In this document: positions 46,225 to 57,228 of the stretch, piece by piece | Numbering within the stretch: position 1 is the stretch's first letter | Layout: each line of letters opens with the position of its first letter | NCBI GenBank assembly: GCA_014529385.2 | Contig: CM043952.1 | Span: forward strand, 59,691,119 to 59,755,118 | Direction of reading: 5' to 3' | Source of the DNA: Adiantum capillus-veneris | Lineage: Eukaryota > Streptophyta > Polypodiopsida > Polypodiales > Pteridaceae | Length of the DNA stretch: 64,000 nucleotides | Position numbers and translations under genes: made by a program | The notes under the pieces: generated by a model | What the model saw: the letters and a program-made list of their open reading frames with translations, nothing else | The model's database searches: none | What the model was told of the DNA's origin: nothing

Positions 46225-46990
46225 TCAATGTCAAAATTTAGCAACAACATTGATTTCATTTTCACAATTGTCTGTGTAGTGGTTGTTTTTCTTTATATTT
46301 GCCTTATGCTTGTTGTTGTTATCTTTGTATCTAGAATACTCGGATGAGTGATCGTTCTTGCCACAATGCTTGCAAGTGTTCACTTCATAACAATATTTTG
46401 AAATATAATTTGTATGGCCATAGTATTTGCACTTGAGGTTGCTTTTGTTTTTGTTGGAGCGATGGTTGGCAAATGCTCGTCTAATGTTGTGGTTGACTTT
46501 TATCTTCTTTTCAAAATCCTATGAAGAGATTCTGATGTCCTCAAGCGAGGGTATTGGATCCTTCTCTTTGCATATAATCATACTTTATCCATACACCGCA
46601 TCCGGGAATACTGCTTTGAGAATTACTACCACTTGATCACCCTGATCTATAGTGCAGTGAGATGTATGTGAGTTGTGTGCAAACGCTTTTAAGTTTGTGA
46701 GGCTATATCTTTGTTGGGTTCTCTGTTTAGGTTGTAAAAGTCCATTTTTAGATATTTCTTTTTAGTGTTTGGCTTTAGCTCCAAAGTGTTTCTCTAGGGT
46801 GATCGAATCCTCATAAGAAGGTGTGCAACTATCTAAATACTACACAAAATTATTGCCGAGTGATGTAGGAGTATGCTTAAAGAAAATTAAGTAGCACTTT
46901 TCCTGATTTTGATTTCCTTTCTCTCCCCAAGTGGTTTGACCACATACCAAAATTGTTTTTTCATTAAATATCTTTTGGTCTTGGCTTGTC
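46225..46990 (-). pseudogene. copia-like gag with two degenerate zinc knuckles
   Basis: Minus-strand pieces with stops read like the gag of plant copia elements: ITLEKHFGAKAKH, LKAFAHNSHTSHCTIDQGD, VVVILKAVFPDAVYG and PSLEDIRISS. Knuckle 1 is CKYYGHTNYISKYC (second Cys and His both Tyr); knuckle 2 is CKHCGKNDHSSEY (last Cys is Tyr), at 46376-46336. No protease, integrase or RT follows before the LTR at 45987, so pol is absent. Confidence 0.6.
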
Positions 46991-48432
46991 ATGTGTGGAA
47001 GCCCTAGCCAATGAATTTATAGGCGCCCTTTTTCCCACCTATGTGTGAGGGGTGTGAGGAAGATCATACCCGATGTTTCAAATGGGTAGTGTCCAATACT
47101 CTACAAAAAATGAGACACCATGCTCAAAGATGGTCATACAAATCAAAATACAAGAAAATTTGAGAAGATGAGTTCTCGGTGTTTTCTTGGTGGATCTCTT
47201 AAAGCACTTTGAGGTGCAATTTGGAGGGCTCGATGGTAATTACCTAATGTCGAAAAGATGTGGCCTTATAGGGAAAGAGGGGTTTTCAATGGAGGTGGGT
47301 TAAGTGTAATCGTGGTGAGAAGAGAGGCTTCAAAGGCTTTATGTACACTAACTATAGATGATATAGTGTGTAGAGAAAGGTATGGGCCATAATTATTGTA
47401 GTGTGTAGAGAAAGGTATGGGCACCAATTATTGTAGAAAAGTTGCAAAAAACAACCAACAAGGCATTTTGAAATGCTTGTCAAAGTTGCTCTGCAACAAG
47501 GAGGGTGGGATTGAAGGCACTTTGAGATGTGCAAAGAGGGCTTGGTTCTGGGGCATTTCAAAATGATTGTTGGAGTTGCAGAACAAGGGAGGTGGGGTTG
47601 ACATGTGTTTTAAGATGCCTGCTTGTGGTAAGTGTCGACGGAGGAGGTTGGTAGAGTCCAAGGTAGTGGTGCCAAGGAAACCATGTCTTGAGATGCCCCT
47701 AGTCGCTGGGATGCAACGACTTCTTGAGACACCTTAGTTGTGCAAGCAACTTGAGATGCTCATTAAGGTTGTATAGGCACAGAGCGATGTCCACATATCA
47801 GGCAGGTTGACAATGAGGATGCTCTGAGATGCACTTGTGGGTAGGTAGCACATGAGGCAGGTAGGGTAATACTAGTGGGGTGAGCACCATGAGTGAAGAC
47901 AAGGAAGAGCTACTTGCTACCTTTGGTGCAACTTGAGAGCCTCCATGTAAAAAGATTCCTCCCTTTCTTAATTTGCTAAAGTAATCTTGTTATCTTGCTG
48001 ACTTTGGAGGTTGAAACCCTCGGACTTTTCTCAAAAGCTAGAGTAGTTCCACACCTCTTTCTCCACACACACCCAAACTTGGAAAATAATTAGGAGGTCT
48101 TGAACTCCTCTATTATTAGAGATTAAGAGTTCTAATTAAAGAGAGCTTATTAGGCTAACTATTATATGAAAAAGAAAAAAAAAAACACACACACACACAC
48201 ACACACAAATTTATGAGCCTAAAATGATGCTCTTTATTAGGTTTAGTCACACTCATGTGGGAAGTATCCCATGGTTGTGCTTTCAATGAGGTAATTAGGA
48301 GCTAGTTAGAGGTTTATTAAAGGTATAAATGATTAGTGTCATGGAAAAGAAAGGGTGCCAAACAATCTAGCATAGAGAGGGATATAATTAGGATCAATAC
48401 GGGTGATTAGAAGATGCTAATCACACTAGCAT
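46991..48432. other. no gene recognised; possible retroelement leader
   Basis: About 1.4 kb between the gag piece and the PBS-like site. It contains many loose repeats of TTGAGATGC type (47460-47850) and a (CA)n run at 48184-48206. No coding frame is supported. Confidence 0.45.
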
Positions 48433-48444
48433 GCTCTAATACCA
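48433..48444 (-). other. copia-type primer binding site (initiator tRNA-Met)
   Basis: The minus strand TGGTATTAGAGC has one mismatch to the usual TGGTATCAGAGC. Two bases away, an LTR-like end ...CCTACA lies at 48447. It could belong with the gag at 46225-46990, but the LTR termini here and at 45987 could not be matched. Confidence 0.5.
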
Positions 48445-48569
48445 GTTGTAGGATTATCATAGATAACCTAATGCAGCATCAAAGGACATGGGTCCTACGG
48501 GCAAGGCCACTAGCACGACCGGATAGTGTGTATGCTAGGGGGAGGCTATAAGATAGCATGGTTGGGTGG

Positions 48570-48937
48570 AGACTAGCATACGACACTTACTCTCACCCTT
48601 TCACTGGTATCCAAGCTATTTCGAGAAAGGGGAAAAGCGGACTGCATGTGCATGCGACGCGCATCTCCTCTCCCACGATTTGTAGGTGGAGAATACGATT
48701 TTCACCACAACGAAACAAAAAGAAGGCAAAAACAGAGCCCTGCACGCAACACGGGAGGCCAGACAGTGAAGCGCAGCCCACCCCAGTGGGTGACCAAGGC
48801 AAACTCGACCAACATCGAGGCTCTGTTGGAGTCGTTGGCTGCACGCATAGGGAGGCCCTCTAAACCCTTGCATGAAGGACGATTGAACCCACCCCATGAG
48901 GGTAAGAGGCCAACACCCTACCATCCAATCTATTAAG
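48570..48937 (-). mobile_element. possible SINE with tRNA-like head
   Basis: The minus strand near 48937 shows an A-box-like GGATGGTAGGGTGTTGG (48926-48910) and, about 20 bases on, the B-box-like GGTTCAATC (48889-48881), with CTCTTAC between as in an anticodon arm. Spacing fits a tRNA-derived RNA polymerase III promoter. No acceptor-stem pairing is seen, so it is not a functional tRNA gene. The far end and a tail were not identified. Confidence 0.4.
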
Positions 48938-49366
48938 CCTTGTTGTATACAATGAGGAAAGATAGCATACTTGAGTTGACAAAGAAATCTAGAAGGAAAG
49001 GAAAGATACAAACTTTAAGGAAGTAGTTTCACCCTTCCTTTTCACTCCTAGAGAAAGACAAGTTTTCTTTCAAAATTCCTTTTTCTTCAAGGAGGAAGCT
49101 TCACAAGTGAACAAAATCCTTCACAAAAACAACGAGTTTTTGTGAAGAATCAATGAAGGTGTTCTTATGAAGAACAAGACTTGAAGCGTTACAATTTTCT
49201 CAAGGCGAGGATCGCATGCAACGCAAAAGTCATCGATTATAAAAAACACAAAGACTTCAAGCTTTGCAAGGTACAAGTTGACGTTTTCTCTCTCGCATGT
49301 GTTTACCATGGCCAACGAGGATATCCCACCTACATACACTTTTGATTTTGAGCATGCACATCAAAA

Positions 49367-49464
<98 letters not shown>

Positions 49465-49885
49465 GCGTTGATCTTCTTTCTCATCGTCAAGTGTATGTGC
49501 ACTCTTGCATTCCTAACTTGAACAATGGGTACTGAAGTAGGTAGTGTCCTCCTGGGCATAGTTGCTAGCATCACGCAAACCCACTTTCTCATTTTCTCTT
49601 ATTTGAGCGAGCTTTGGTGAGCATCTATAGGTCCATAAATACATTGGGAGAACTCATAGAGCCTGATGTGCTTATAATTTTAATTTGGGTTCATTTTGGC
49701 CTCCATTTCCATTACTACATGTATCATGTAAGCAATTTTCTTCTTGTGTATAATTTCTTTCACTGCAATTTTTGGAATAATAGGTGTCTGATAGTCTAGT
49801 ATGATTTGTGCTATATAGTACGTATAGGTTCCCTTTAATGTCTACTCAGCTTGGGCATTTTGTACATTAGGTTCAGTCTTTCACT
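48938..49885. other. no gene recognised; microsatellite
   Basis: About 950 bp with a (TG)n(AG)n tract at 49369-49461. The 5' LTR of the plus-strand copia should lie in or near this stretch but could not be recognised. Confidence 0.45.
49369..49461. repeat. (TG)n(AG)n microsatellite, 93 bp
   Basis: TG to about 49423, then AG to 49461, uninterrupted. Confidence 0.95.
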
Positions 49886-50012
49886 ATGGCGGAGAGCAAT
49901 GATGTTTTCAAGATGTTGTTTGTTGATGATCAATCGGATGGAGATAACTATTCATTGTGAGATTGCATAATGCAGCATGTACTTGTTTCAAAAGGGTGTA
50001 TGGAACATTTTT

Positions 50013-50323
50013 AAAAAGGTTTAGATATATGCCCAGGATCCATGGAGGATGTTGCAGGTTTCTAGTCCCACTACTAGTGTTGTTTTACCTACAACTGAGA
50101 AAGCTCATAGGGATAGTAGAGATGCATAGGTGCATGCATTAATTATGCTATCTATCTGCATTAATTTTCAAAAAGGTTTAGATATATGCCCAGGATCCAT
50201 GGAGGATGTTGCAGGTTCTAGTATTTATGCTCCCACTACTAGTGTTGTTTTACCTACAGGTGAGCAAGCTCATAGGGATAGTAGAGATGCATAGGTGCAT
50301 GCATTAATTATGCTATCTATCTG
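50013..50323. repeat. 157-bp tandem duplication in copia gag
   Basis: 50013-50169 and 50170-50323 share AGGTTTAGATATATGCCC, CCACTACTAGTGTTG, GATAGTAGAGATGCATAG and end with GCTATCTATCTG. Copy 2 keeps about ten bases (TATTTATGCT) that copy 1 lacks. Confidence 0.85.
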
Positions 50324-53300
50324 AAAGTGCACCATTACTCCTCACATATTTCCATCCAAAAAAGGAAAACACGCTTCAGACATTCTAGTTGGATTGTATG
50401 TAGGTTGCAATGAGACAAAAATAGCATATCTGCACAAACAACTAGGATCAAAGATAATGCTTGAGGAAGCTAAAACAAACATTTTTCTTACTAAAATAAA
50501 ATATATCAATGAGAAACTTATTGCTGCAGGTAAATTCATTCCCGATCATTCACTTATGCATACAATTTTGGATGCGATACTAAATATGTATCAGACTTTT
50601 GCTTTTGCTTTGAGGCTTGTCGCATAGGGTAATGATAATGCTGCTAAAAGTTCGATGGGTTGGTCACTTTGCTGCTACATGACGCTATGTAAAAAAAAGG
50701 GCTAAGTAACATGATATTGATCAGGCTCTCATTGTTGCACAAAGAAGTTATAGCAATAACAATGTTGCTACTTCCAATGTTTCTTCTTCAAGTAGCAAAC
50801 CATAAGTGACAAATGTCTCCCATAACAACAATGCATCTCCTAAAAGGGGAAAGAAAAAGTTGCATTGGAGTTATTGCATAGTTTTTTATCATCTAATAAA
50901 GTAATGTCCTAAGCTAAAAGTTGAAAAGTCATGTAAGAAAGAAAGTGAATCTTCTTCAAATGTAGTCATTTTAGAATCTACCAATTCTATTATTGATGTA
51001 GAATGGGATTTTAGTGCACAATGTTACTATGACCCTTCTGTCCATAATGCATCCATAATTCATGCAATACTATTGCGGCATCATGTACCTTGTATCATGG
51101 GCTATACAAGCTCAACTCGTATGATACATGTATTGTGGCATCAAGTACCTTGTCTCATGGGCTATACAAGATAAATTATCTATCAAAAGTGTGAAAAAGG
51201 ATTTGCAAATGTAGCTACACATTATAAAGGCGTTTTAGATGCTAAACTATGGCATGCACATTTTGGACATCATAATTGTGCCAGTTTGACGCGTTTGTAG
51301 AAATTTGATATGGTTGCCTCATTGTCCCATTTAGAGGCACCATATAAGCATGTTTATGAAGTCTATACTTTGGGAAGAATGCTAAAGATGGTTCAGTGTG
51401 GGCTATTTGCAAGTTGCAGCTTGTTCATAGTGATGTTTGTGGCCCAATGCACACTCCTTCTTTTAGTAATGATTTATACTTCATGAATTTCATTGATGAT
51501 TACTCATATCATACAAAAGGCATGTCCACTTAAGGCTAAGTCCAAAGTGTTTATGTTCTTCAAACAGGTTTTTCTAATTATTGCCAATGTATCTGGTTGT
51601 ACTATGGCCACCCTTTGTTTTGATCGAGGAGGGTGTATATGTCAAAATAATTTAATCCATTTCTGCTTGGCCATGGGATAAAATACTAATGTATAGTGCC
51701 TTATACACCCTCAAAAAAATGGTTTTGATGAGAGGAAAACTAGGTCACTTATGGAGATGGCATGAAGTATGGTCAAAAGCCAAGCTTTGCCACATGCTTT
51801 CTAGCTAGAGGCTATCATATATGCTGCCAACATACTTAAGAGGTGCCAAACAAAGATTTGCAGTCTAAGCCTCTGTATGAGGCATGGCATGATCAGGATC
51901 CATCTATTGGTCACTTTTGTGTTTTTGGTTGCTTGGCTTATGCTCTAGTGCTGCAATAACAATGCAAGAAATTGGATGATAAGGATGTCAAATGTGTGTT
52001 TGTTGGTTACAGTGTTGAGAACAGGGTTATAGGTTATATCATGTGCAATCAAAACACATCTTGACTTCTCGAGATATTGTTTTTGTGGAAGATGCATTTT
52101 AGTCATTGTAATGTAGAAAGGCATAAGCTCGTAGGATATTTTTGATACTCTTTTCAATGGTGGAAATGCAGATGTAACTCCAAATGAGGAAAATATTCAA
52201 CCTACGTAGGTTTCAAGTGATCTCATAGATCAACCTATTTTCAATGCATATGTAAATGATGCACTAAATAAGGATAAGGTTGAACATGAGGAAGCTAGAG
52301 GGATGCCAAAATGGCAGATGCATACTTGTATGATAGTGAATTGGATGCACCTTTGTCTAGTTGTAATCATTTGGATTCTCATCATGCTTCTTGTGCATCA
52401 GATTGTTATGCTTTGGATTTGTCTAGTATGTGTGATGAGGATGAAACTCTTACATTCAATGAAGCAAAAAATTGAGAGAATTGGATGTCTACTATGAAAA
52501 ATGAGTATAATGCACTTGTGAAGAACAATAGCAAGGCATGCAAAAAAGATTATGCTTAGCAAGCGGCATTGGTTATGAAGAAAATTTTGCTCCCACTTAT
52601 TGTACGACTATTGTTTGTTTCATTTATGCATCGATAGCTTATTTTGGTTGGACGTGCATTAGTCGGATATTAAAACCGCTTTCTGTAATGCAACATCTCA
52701 AGAAAGGACAAGCAAAGAAAGCATGCAAGATGTAACAAAGCATTGTATGGTTTAAATCAATATTCTTGTACTTGGTGTGAGAAAATGGATAATCATTTGA
52801 CTACACATGGCTTTTAAAATAGTTCAAATGAGATCACGTTGTATGTAAAACATGTGAATGATGTATAGCTTAGAGTTGTTGTGTATGTGGACGATTTATT
52901 TTTCACTAGTTCAAAGGATACACATATTGTTGAATTTAAGGATAATTGAAGCCACATTTGAGATGTAGATTTGGGGCTTTTGCATCATTATTTGGACATT
53001 CAATTTAAGCAATGTGATGAGGGTATTTCATTATGTCAAATAAAGTATATTCAAGATTTTAAATGGATTTGGACTCGTTGATTGCATATCAAATGACTTT
53101 TCCATGGAAATAGGTTCGAATTTAAGTCTACATGATGTTGGACATGCTACATATGTTACCCTGTACCAAATAGTTGTTGGTTGCCTCATTTATGTATGCA
53201 ATACAATGCTAGATATTTAGTTTGTAGTATCACAAACGAGAAGATTTATGCATAGCCCAAGGTTTAAGCATTGATAGTTAGTTAAAAGGATCTTTTGAAT

Positions 53301-53407
53301 TTAAACGGCACTATACATCCTAGGTTGTTTTATCCCAAGGGGAGATCATTGTTTCCAAATTTACATGCCTTTTTTTAACTCAAATTGGGATGGTTGCTAT
53401 GACACAT

Positions 53408-53589
53408 GAGTGCCCACAAGTATTTGTGTTTCATGCCCAATAGTTCATGCATATCATGGTTGAGCAAGAAGCAACCTACTGTGGCCACCTCTAGTTGTGA
53501 GTGCCCACAAGGATTTTTTATTTCATGCTCGATAGTTCATGCATATCATGGTTGAGCAAGAAGCAACCTATTGTGGTTACCTCTAGTTG
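53408..53589. repeat. 91-bp tandem duplication in copia RNase H
   Basis: 53408-53498 and 53499-53589 share GAGTGCCCACAAG, TAGTTCATGCATATCATGG, TTGAGCAAGAAGCAACCTA. It repeats the segment between the TRVSTSG and SCEAEY motifs. Confidence 0.85.
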
Positions 53590-53912
53590 TGAGACTGAGT
53601 ATAGGACAACTTTCATAGCTACGGTTGAGTATATGTGGATTAGACACCTTCTGGATGATTTGAGAGTGGACAAGAGTCTGTCACTCTCATCTACATTGAT
53701 AAGAGATTAGCTTGGCTTATATGCTAACATGTGCCAACCCTATGGATCTTCTCACAAAGGCATTGCCTTGTGAGAAGTTTGAAGCTTTGCATAAAGATTT
53801 GGGCTTGCTTGCCTTTGTGGACTGGTCATGTCCATAGGACATGGCACTTTGCAGGCACTTCCCTATACTCTATGTGCCAACTCTTGTTCACCACATCATT
53901 CCCAGGGGGACC

Positions 53913-53990
53913 TGTTACCATGTGTATCACTAGGTTGGTAATAGGACACTTATGTGTCCCCAGACACTTTTATGTCCTATTAATTGAGCA
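53913..53990 (+). repeat. start of copia 3' LTR (truncated or diverged)
   Basis: TGTTACCATGTGTATCACTA matches the LTR start at 744 after a purine tract; similarity fades within about 80 bp. Confidence 0.6.
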
Positions 53991-54668
53991 ATTTCCTTAA
54001 ATTTTTTGAAGAGTTAATTTTTTTTTTTTTGAGTGTTTATATCTACAAAGTTGGTGTATGAGGTGAAAAACATTGACATTTTTTTGAGCTATTAGTTCCA
54101 CATTTAACCTTGTTCTTGCAAATGATTTTTCAACCTAAATTGTGCCATAAAACAAGTGCCGTTTTTTGCTATTTTTCATACTTTTAGCCCTATACCACCC
54201 TACAAGTCATTTTAGAGAGGGCTACTCTATTACGTGAGTAGCCTTAGTAGTTCTCAACATGATTTTATGCTTCTAAAGAGAGGAAAAATGTTCATATTGA
54301 AATTTATGGCCTATTTATAAAAATTTGCCGATGTTATTCTTTTGATTAAAATTTAACTCTCATGAATTTTTTGGTAGCATTACCTATTGACTTAGAGTAA
54401 TTTTGAGTTAGCAAGAATAGTCCCCTCTACATTGGTAATTTGATAGGATACATATCTTACCTTTGTAGCGATTGCGTATATCAATATCTAATCATACCTT
54501 CCAAATTTGCTACATATGGATGTTGCTCCAAGAGATTGTAAAGGACATAAAGTGGATCCTTGTTTTTTCATATTTGCTATTTTTACACTTCTTTATTGTG
54601 CCAAATATTTTCATAGGTATAAGTTTTTCCATGCTTTTGACAAGTTTGATGGATACTTATATATCTAT
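53991..54668. other. no gene recognised, between two tail-to-tail copia elements
   Basis: About 680 bp, very AT-rich. Neither LTR nor LINE sequence was recognised; it separates the plus-strand copia from the truncated 3' side of the minus-strand copia. Confidence 0.5.
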
Positions 54669-56025
54669 AAGTCCCAAGTGAGCTAATCTCTCCTGTTGAG
54701 AGCCTCTCCTTGACATAGTGGTAATGCACCTCAATGTGCTTTGTGAGAGCATGAAAAACAGGGTTCCACGCAATTGCCAATGCGGTCTGATTGTCAGTGT
54801 AGACAGTGTTGGCAGTGTCCAATCCAACACCCAAATCAGCCATAAGGCGTCTGAGCCATACACACTCAACTGTAGCTTTGAATACTGCCTTGTACTCAGC
54901 CTCACAATTGGAAGGGCCACAGTAGGTTGGTTGCTTCTTGCTCAACCATGATATGCATGAACTGCCAAGCATGAAACAAAAACCACTTGTGGACACTCGT
55001 GTGTCAAAAGAACCATCCCAATTGAGTCCAAGCATGTAAATTTGGCGGCAATTATCCCCCCTTGGGGTAAACAAGCCAAGATGTAAAATGCCACTCAAGT
55101 AGCAAAAAATCCTCTTGAAAGACTCCCAATGCTTAGACCCTGGGCTATGTATGAAAGTCCCAAGTGAGCTAATCTCTCCTGTTGAGAGCCTCTCCTTGAC
55201 ATAGTGGTAATGCACCTCAATGTGCTTTGTGAGAGCATGAAAAACAGGGTTCCACGCAATTGCCAATGCGGTCTGATTGTCAGTGTAGACAGTGTTGGCA
55301 GTGTCCAATCCAACACCCAAATCAGCCATAAGGCGTCTGAGCCATACACACTCAACTGTAGCTTTGAATACTGCCTTGTACTCAGCCTCACAATTGGAAG
55401 GGCCACAGTAGGTTGGTTGCTTCTTGCTCAACCATGATATGCATGAACTGCCAAGCATGAAACAAAAACCACTTGTGGACACTCGTGTGTCAAAAGAACC
55501 ATCCCAATTGAGTCCAAGCATGTAAATTTGGCGGCAATTATCCCCCCTTGGGGTAAACAAGCCAAGATGTAAAATGCCACTCAAGTAGCAAAAAATCCTC
55601 TTGAAAGACTCCCAATGCTTAGACCCTGGGCTATGTATGAATCTGCTGACCTGTGAGACTGCAAAATGAAAATTTGGCCTTGTGTTGCATACATGAATAT
55701 GGCAGCCAACAACAATTTGGTAAAGAGTGACATTGGTAGGATCACCATCATCATGAAGACTCAATTTCAAACCTATTTCCATGGGAGTGGCAATAGGTTT
55801 GCAATCCTCAAGTCCAAACTTACATAGCAATGTCTCTATGTAATTTGTCTGACACAAGGCAATACCACCAAATTGTATGCCCAAGTAATGATGCAACAAC
55901 CTCAAATCTTTCATCTTGAAAGTAGCATTCAAATCAGTCTTAAATTCAGCGATATGTCTCTCATTTGGTGAAGTGATCAGAAAATCATCCACATAGAGAA
56001 CCACTGAGAAGTACATCACCCTCAT
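54583..56025 (-). pseudogene. open frame: copia RT C-terminus with RNase H twice
   Basis: A 480-codon frame within the element above. Residues 1-130 are RT from VVLYVDDFLITS to VSQVSRFIHSPGSKHWE; RNase H then runs to EISSLGT (about 289), and a second identical 162-residue copy follows (about 290-451). The last ~30 residues come from flanking DNA. In each RNase H copy, the first acidic motif (FSDSDW in the left copia) reads GLNWDG, so that Asp is lost, while CEAEYKA and YTDNQTA remain. The duplication keeps the frame because 486 is a multiple of three. Confidence 0.85.
54669..55640. repeat. perfect 486-bp tandem duplication in copia RNase H
   Basis: 54669-55154 and 55155-55640 appear identical by eye along their whole length. 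AAGTCCC at the left edges is the shared junction string. Confidence 0.9.
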
Positions 56026-57202
56026 GCTTTATATACAATGTGCTTTCTGTTGGATTGTTACGAAAGCCTTGTTTGACCAAATGAGTGTCAGCTTCTCATA
56101 TCAAGCACAAGGAGATTGCTTCAACCCATACAAAGCTTTCTTACCTTTGCACACTTTATCCTCTTGTCCTTTTTTTCACAAAATCGTGAGGCTACGTTAC
56201 ATAAACTTCCTCAAATATGTCACCATTCAAGAAAGCAGTAACAATGTTTGACTGATGTACATCCCAACCAAAGTGACCTGCCAGTGCACATAGAAAATGC
56301 ATAGTGGTCATACGACAAGTGGGAGCAAAAGTATCTTCTTCATAATCTATGCCTTTTTGTTGTGCATAACCTTTTGCAACAAGTCGAACCTTATAGCGAT
56401 CAATCTCACCATCCGGCTTGTGGTTCAACTTGTAAACCCACTTTGTACCAATGGCCTTTTTGCCAGGAGGAAAATCACATAAAGTTCATTTGTCATTTTC
56501 TATAAGTGCATCATATTCTGATTGCATGGCTGACATCCAATTTTTTGAATTTTGTGCTTCATCAAAAGACCGAGGTTCCTTAACATCACATAAACTAGAC
56601 CCAACCAAAGCATAACAATCTGATGCATAAGATGCATGATGAGAACCTGAACGAATATTTCTAGACAAAGGTGCATCCAATTTACCATCACGCAAAGTAT
56701 GCACCAGCCATTTTGGCATACCTCTAACGTGCTCATTCTCAGCCCTTTCCTCATCAAGTACATGTACATCTGCATCAATATAGGCTGATCTATAACCATT
56801 TTGGAAACCCCCATAGGCGGTACATTTTCCTCATTAATTTACATTCAAACTTCCACCACTGAAAGAGGCAATGAAGTGTCATAAATGTCCTGTGAGCTTA
56901 CATAACTGTCTCTAGTACATGACAACAAGGGTTCAATAGAATCTTCCACAAAAACAACATCTTGTGAGACCAAAATATGCTTTGTTTGCGGCTGATGCAA
57001 CCTGTAACCTTTGTTTTTAGCACTATAACCAACAAAAATACATTTGACAATATTATCATCCAATTTTTTGTGCTGCATTTGTGGCACCAAAGCATATGTC
57101 AAACAACGAAAAACATGCATGTGCTCAATACAAAGGATTCCTATCATGCCATGCTTCATAAAGAGTCATAGATTGCAAAGCTTTTGTAGGACACATGTTT
57201 TT

Positions 57203-57228
57203 TATATATATATATATATATATATATC
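57203..57228. repeat. (TA)n microsatellite
   Basis: Twelve to thirteen TA units inside the minus-strand copia integrase region. Confidence 0.9.

Larger units (their letters stand above)
49886..53824 (+). pseudogene. copia gag-pol remains (plus strand)
   Basis: ATG 49886 opens a gag start (MAESNDVFKMLFVDDQSDGD) that stops at 49960. Other pieces: gag KIKYINEKLIAAGKFIPD (50494); integrase LVHSDVCGPM and YFMNFIDDYS (51418-51500); RT DIKTAF (52670) and VVVYVDDLFFTS (52876, active-site YVDD kept); RNase H CISWLSKKQPIVVTSSC (53550) and the terminal TKALPCEKFEAL-type end near 53755. Dozens of stops and shifts are present. Two short tandem duplications lie inside (50013 and 53408). Confidence 0.8.
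49886..53990 (+). mobile_element. Ty1/copia element, plus strand, decayed
   Basis: Gag, integrase, RT and RNase H pieces follow in copia order, with stops throughout. The 3' end has CCCAGGGGGACC (purine tract) and TGTTACCATGTG, the LTR start of the same family as 744-970. Only about 80 bp of that LTR can be followed. It is more diverged than the other two family members, hence probably older. Confidence 0.8.

Noticed and set aside
48881-48937. Functional tRNA-Lys-like gene
   Set aside because: A and B boxes are present but no acceptor-stem pairing; better explained as a SINE head.
49640-49700. 5' LTR end and PBS of the plus-strand copia near ACTCATAGAGC
   Set aside because: Too many mismatches to a PBS, and no LTR terminus next to it.
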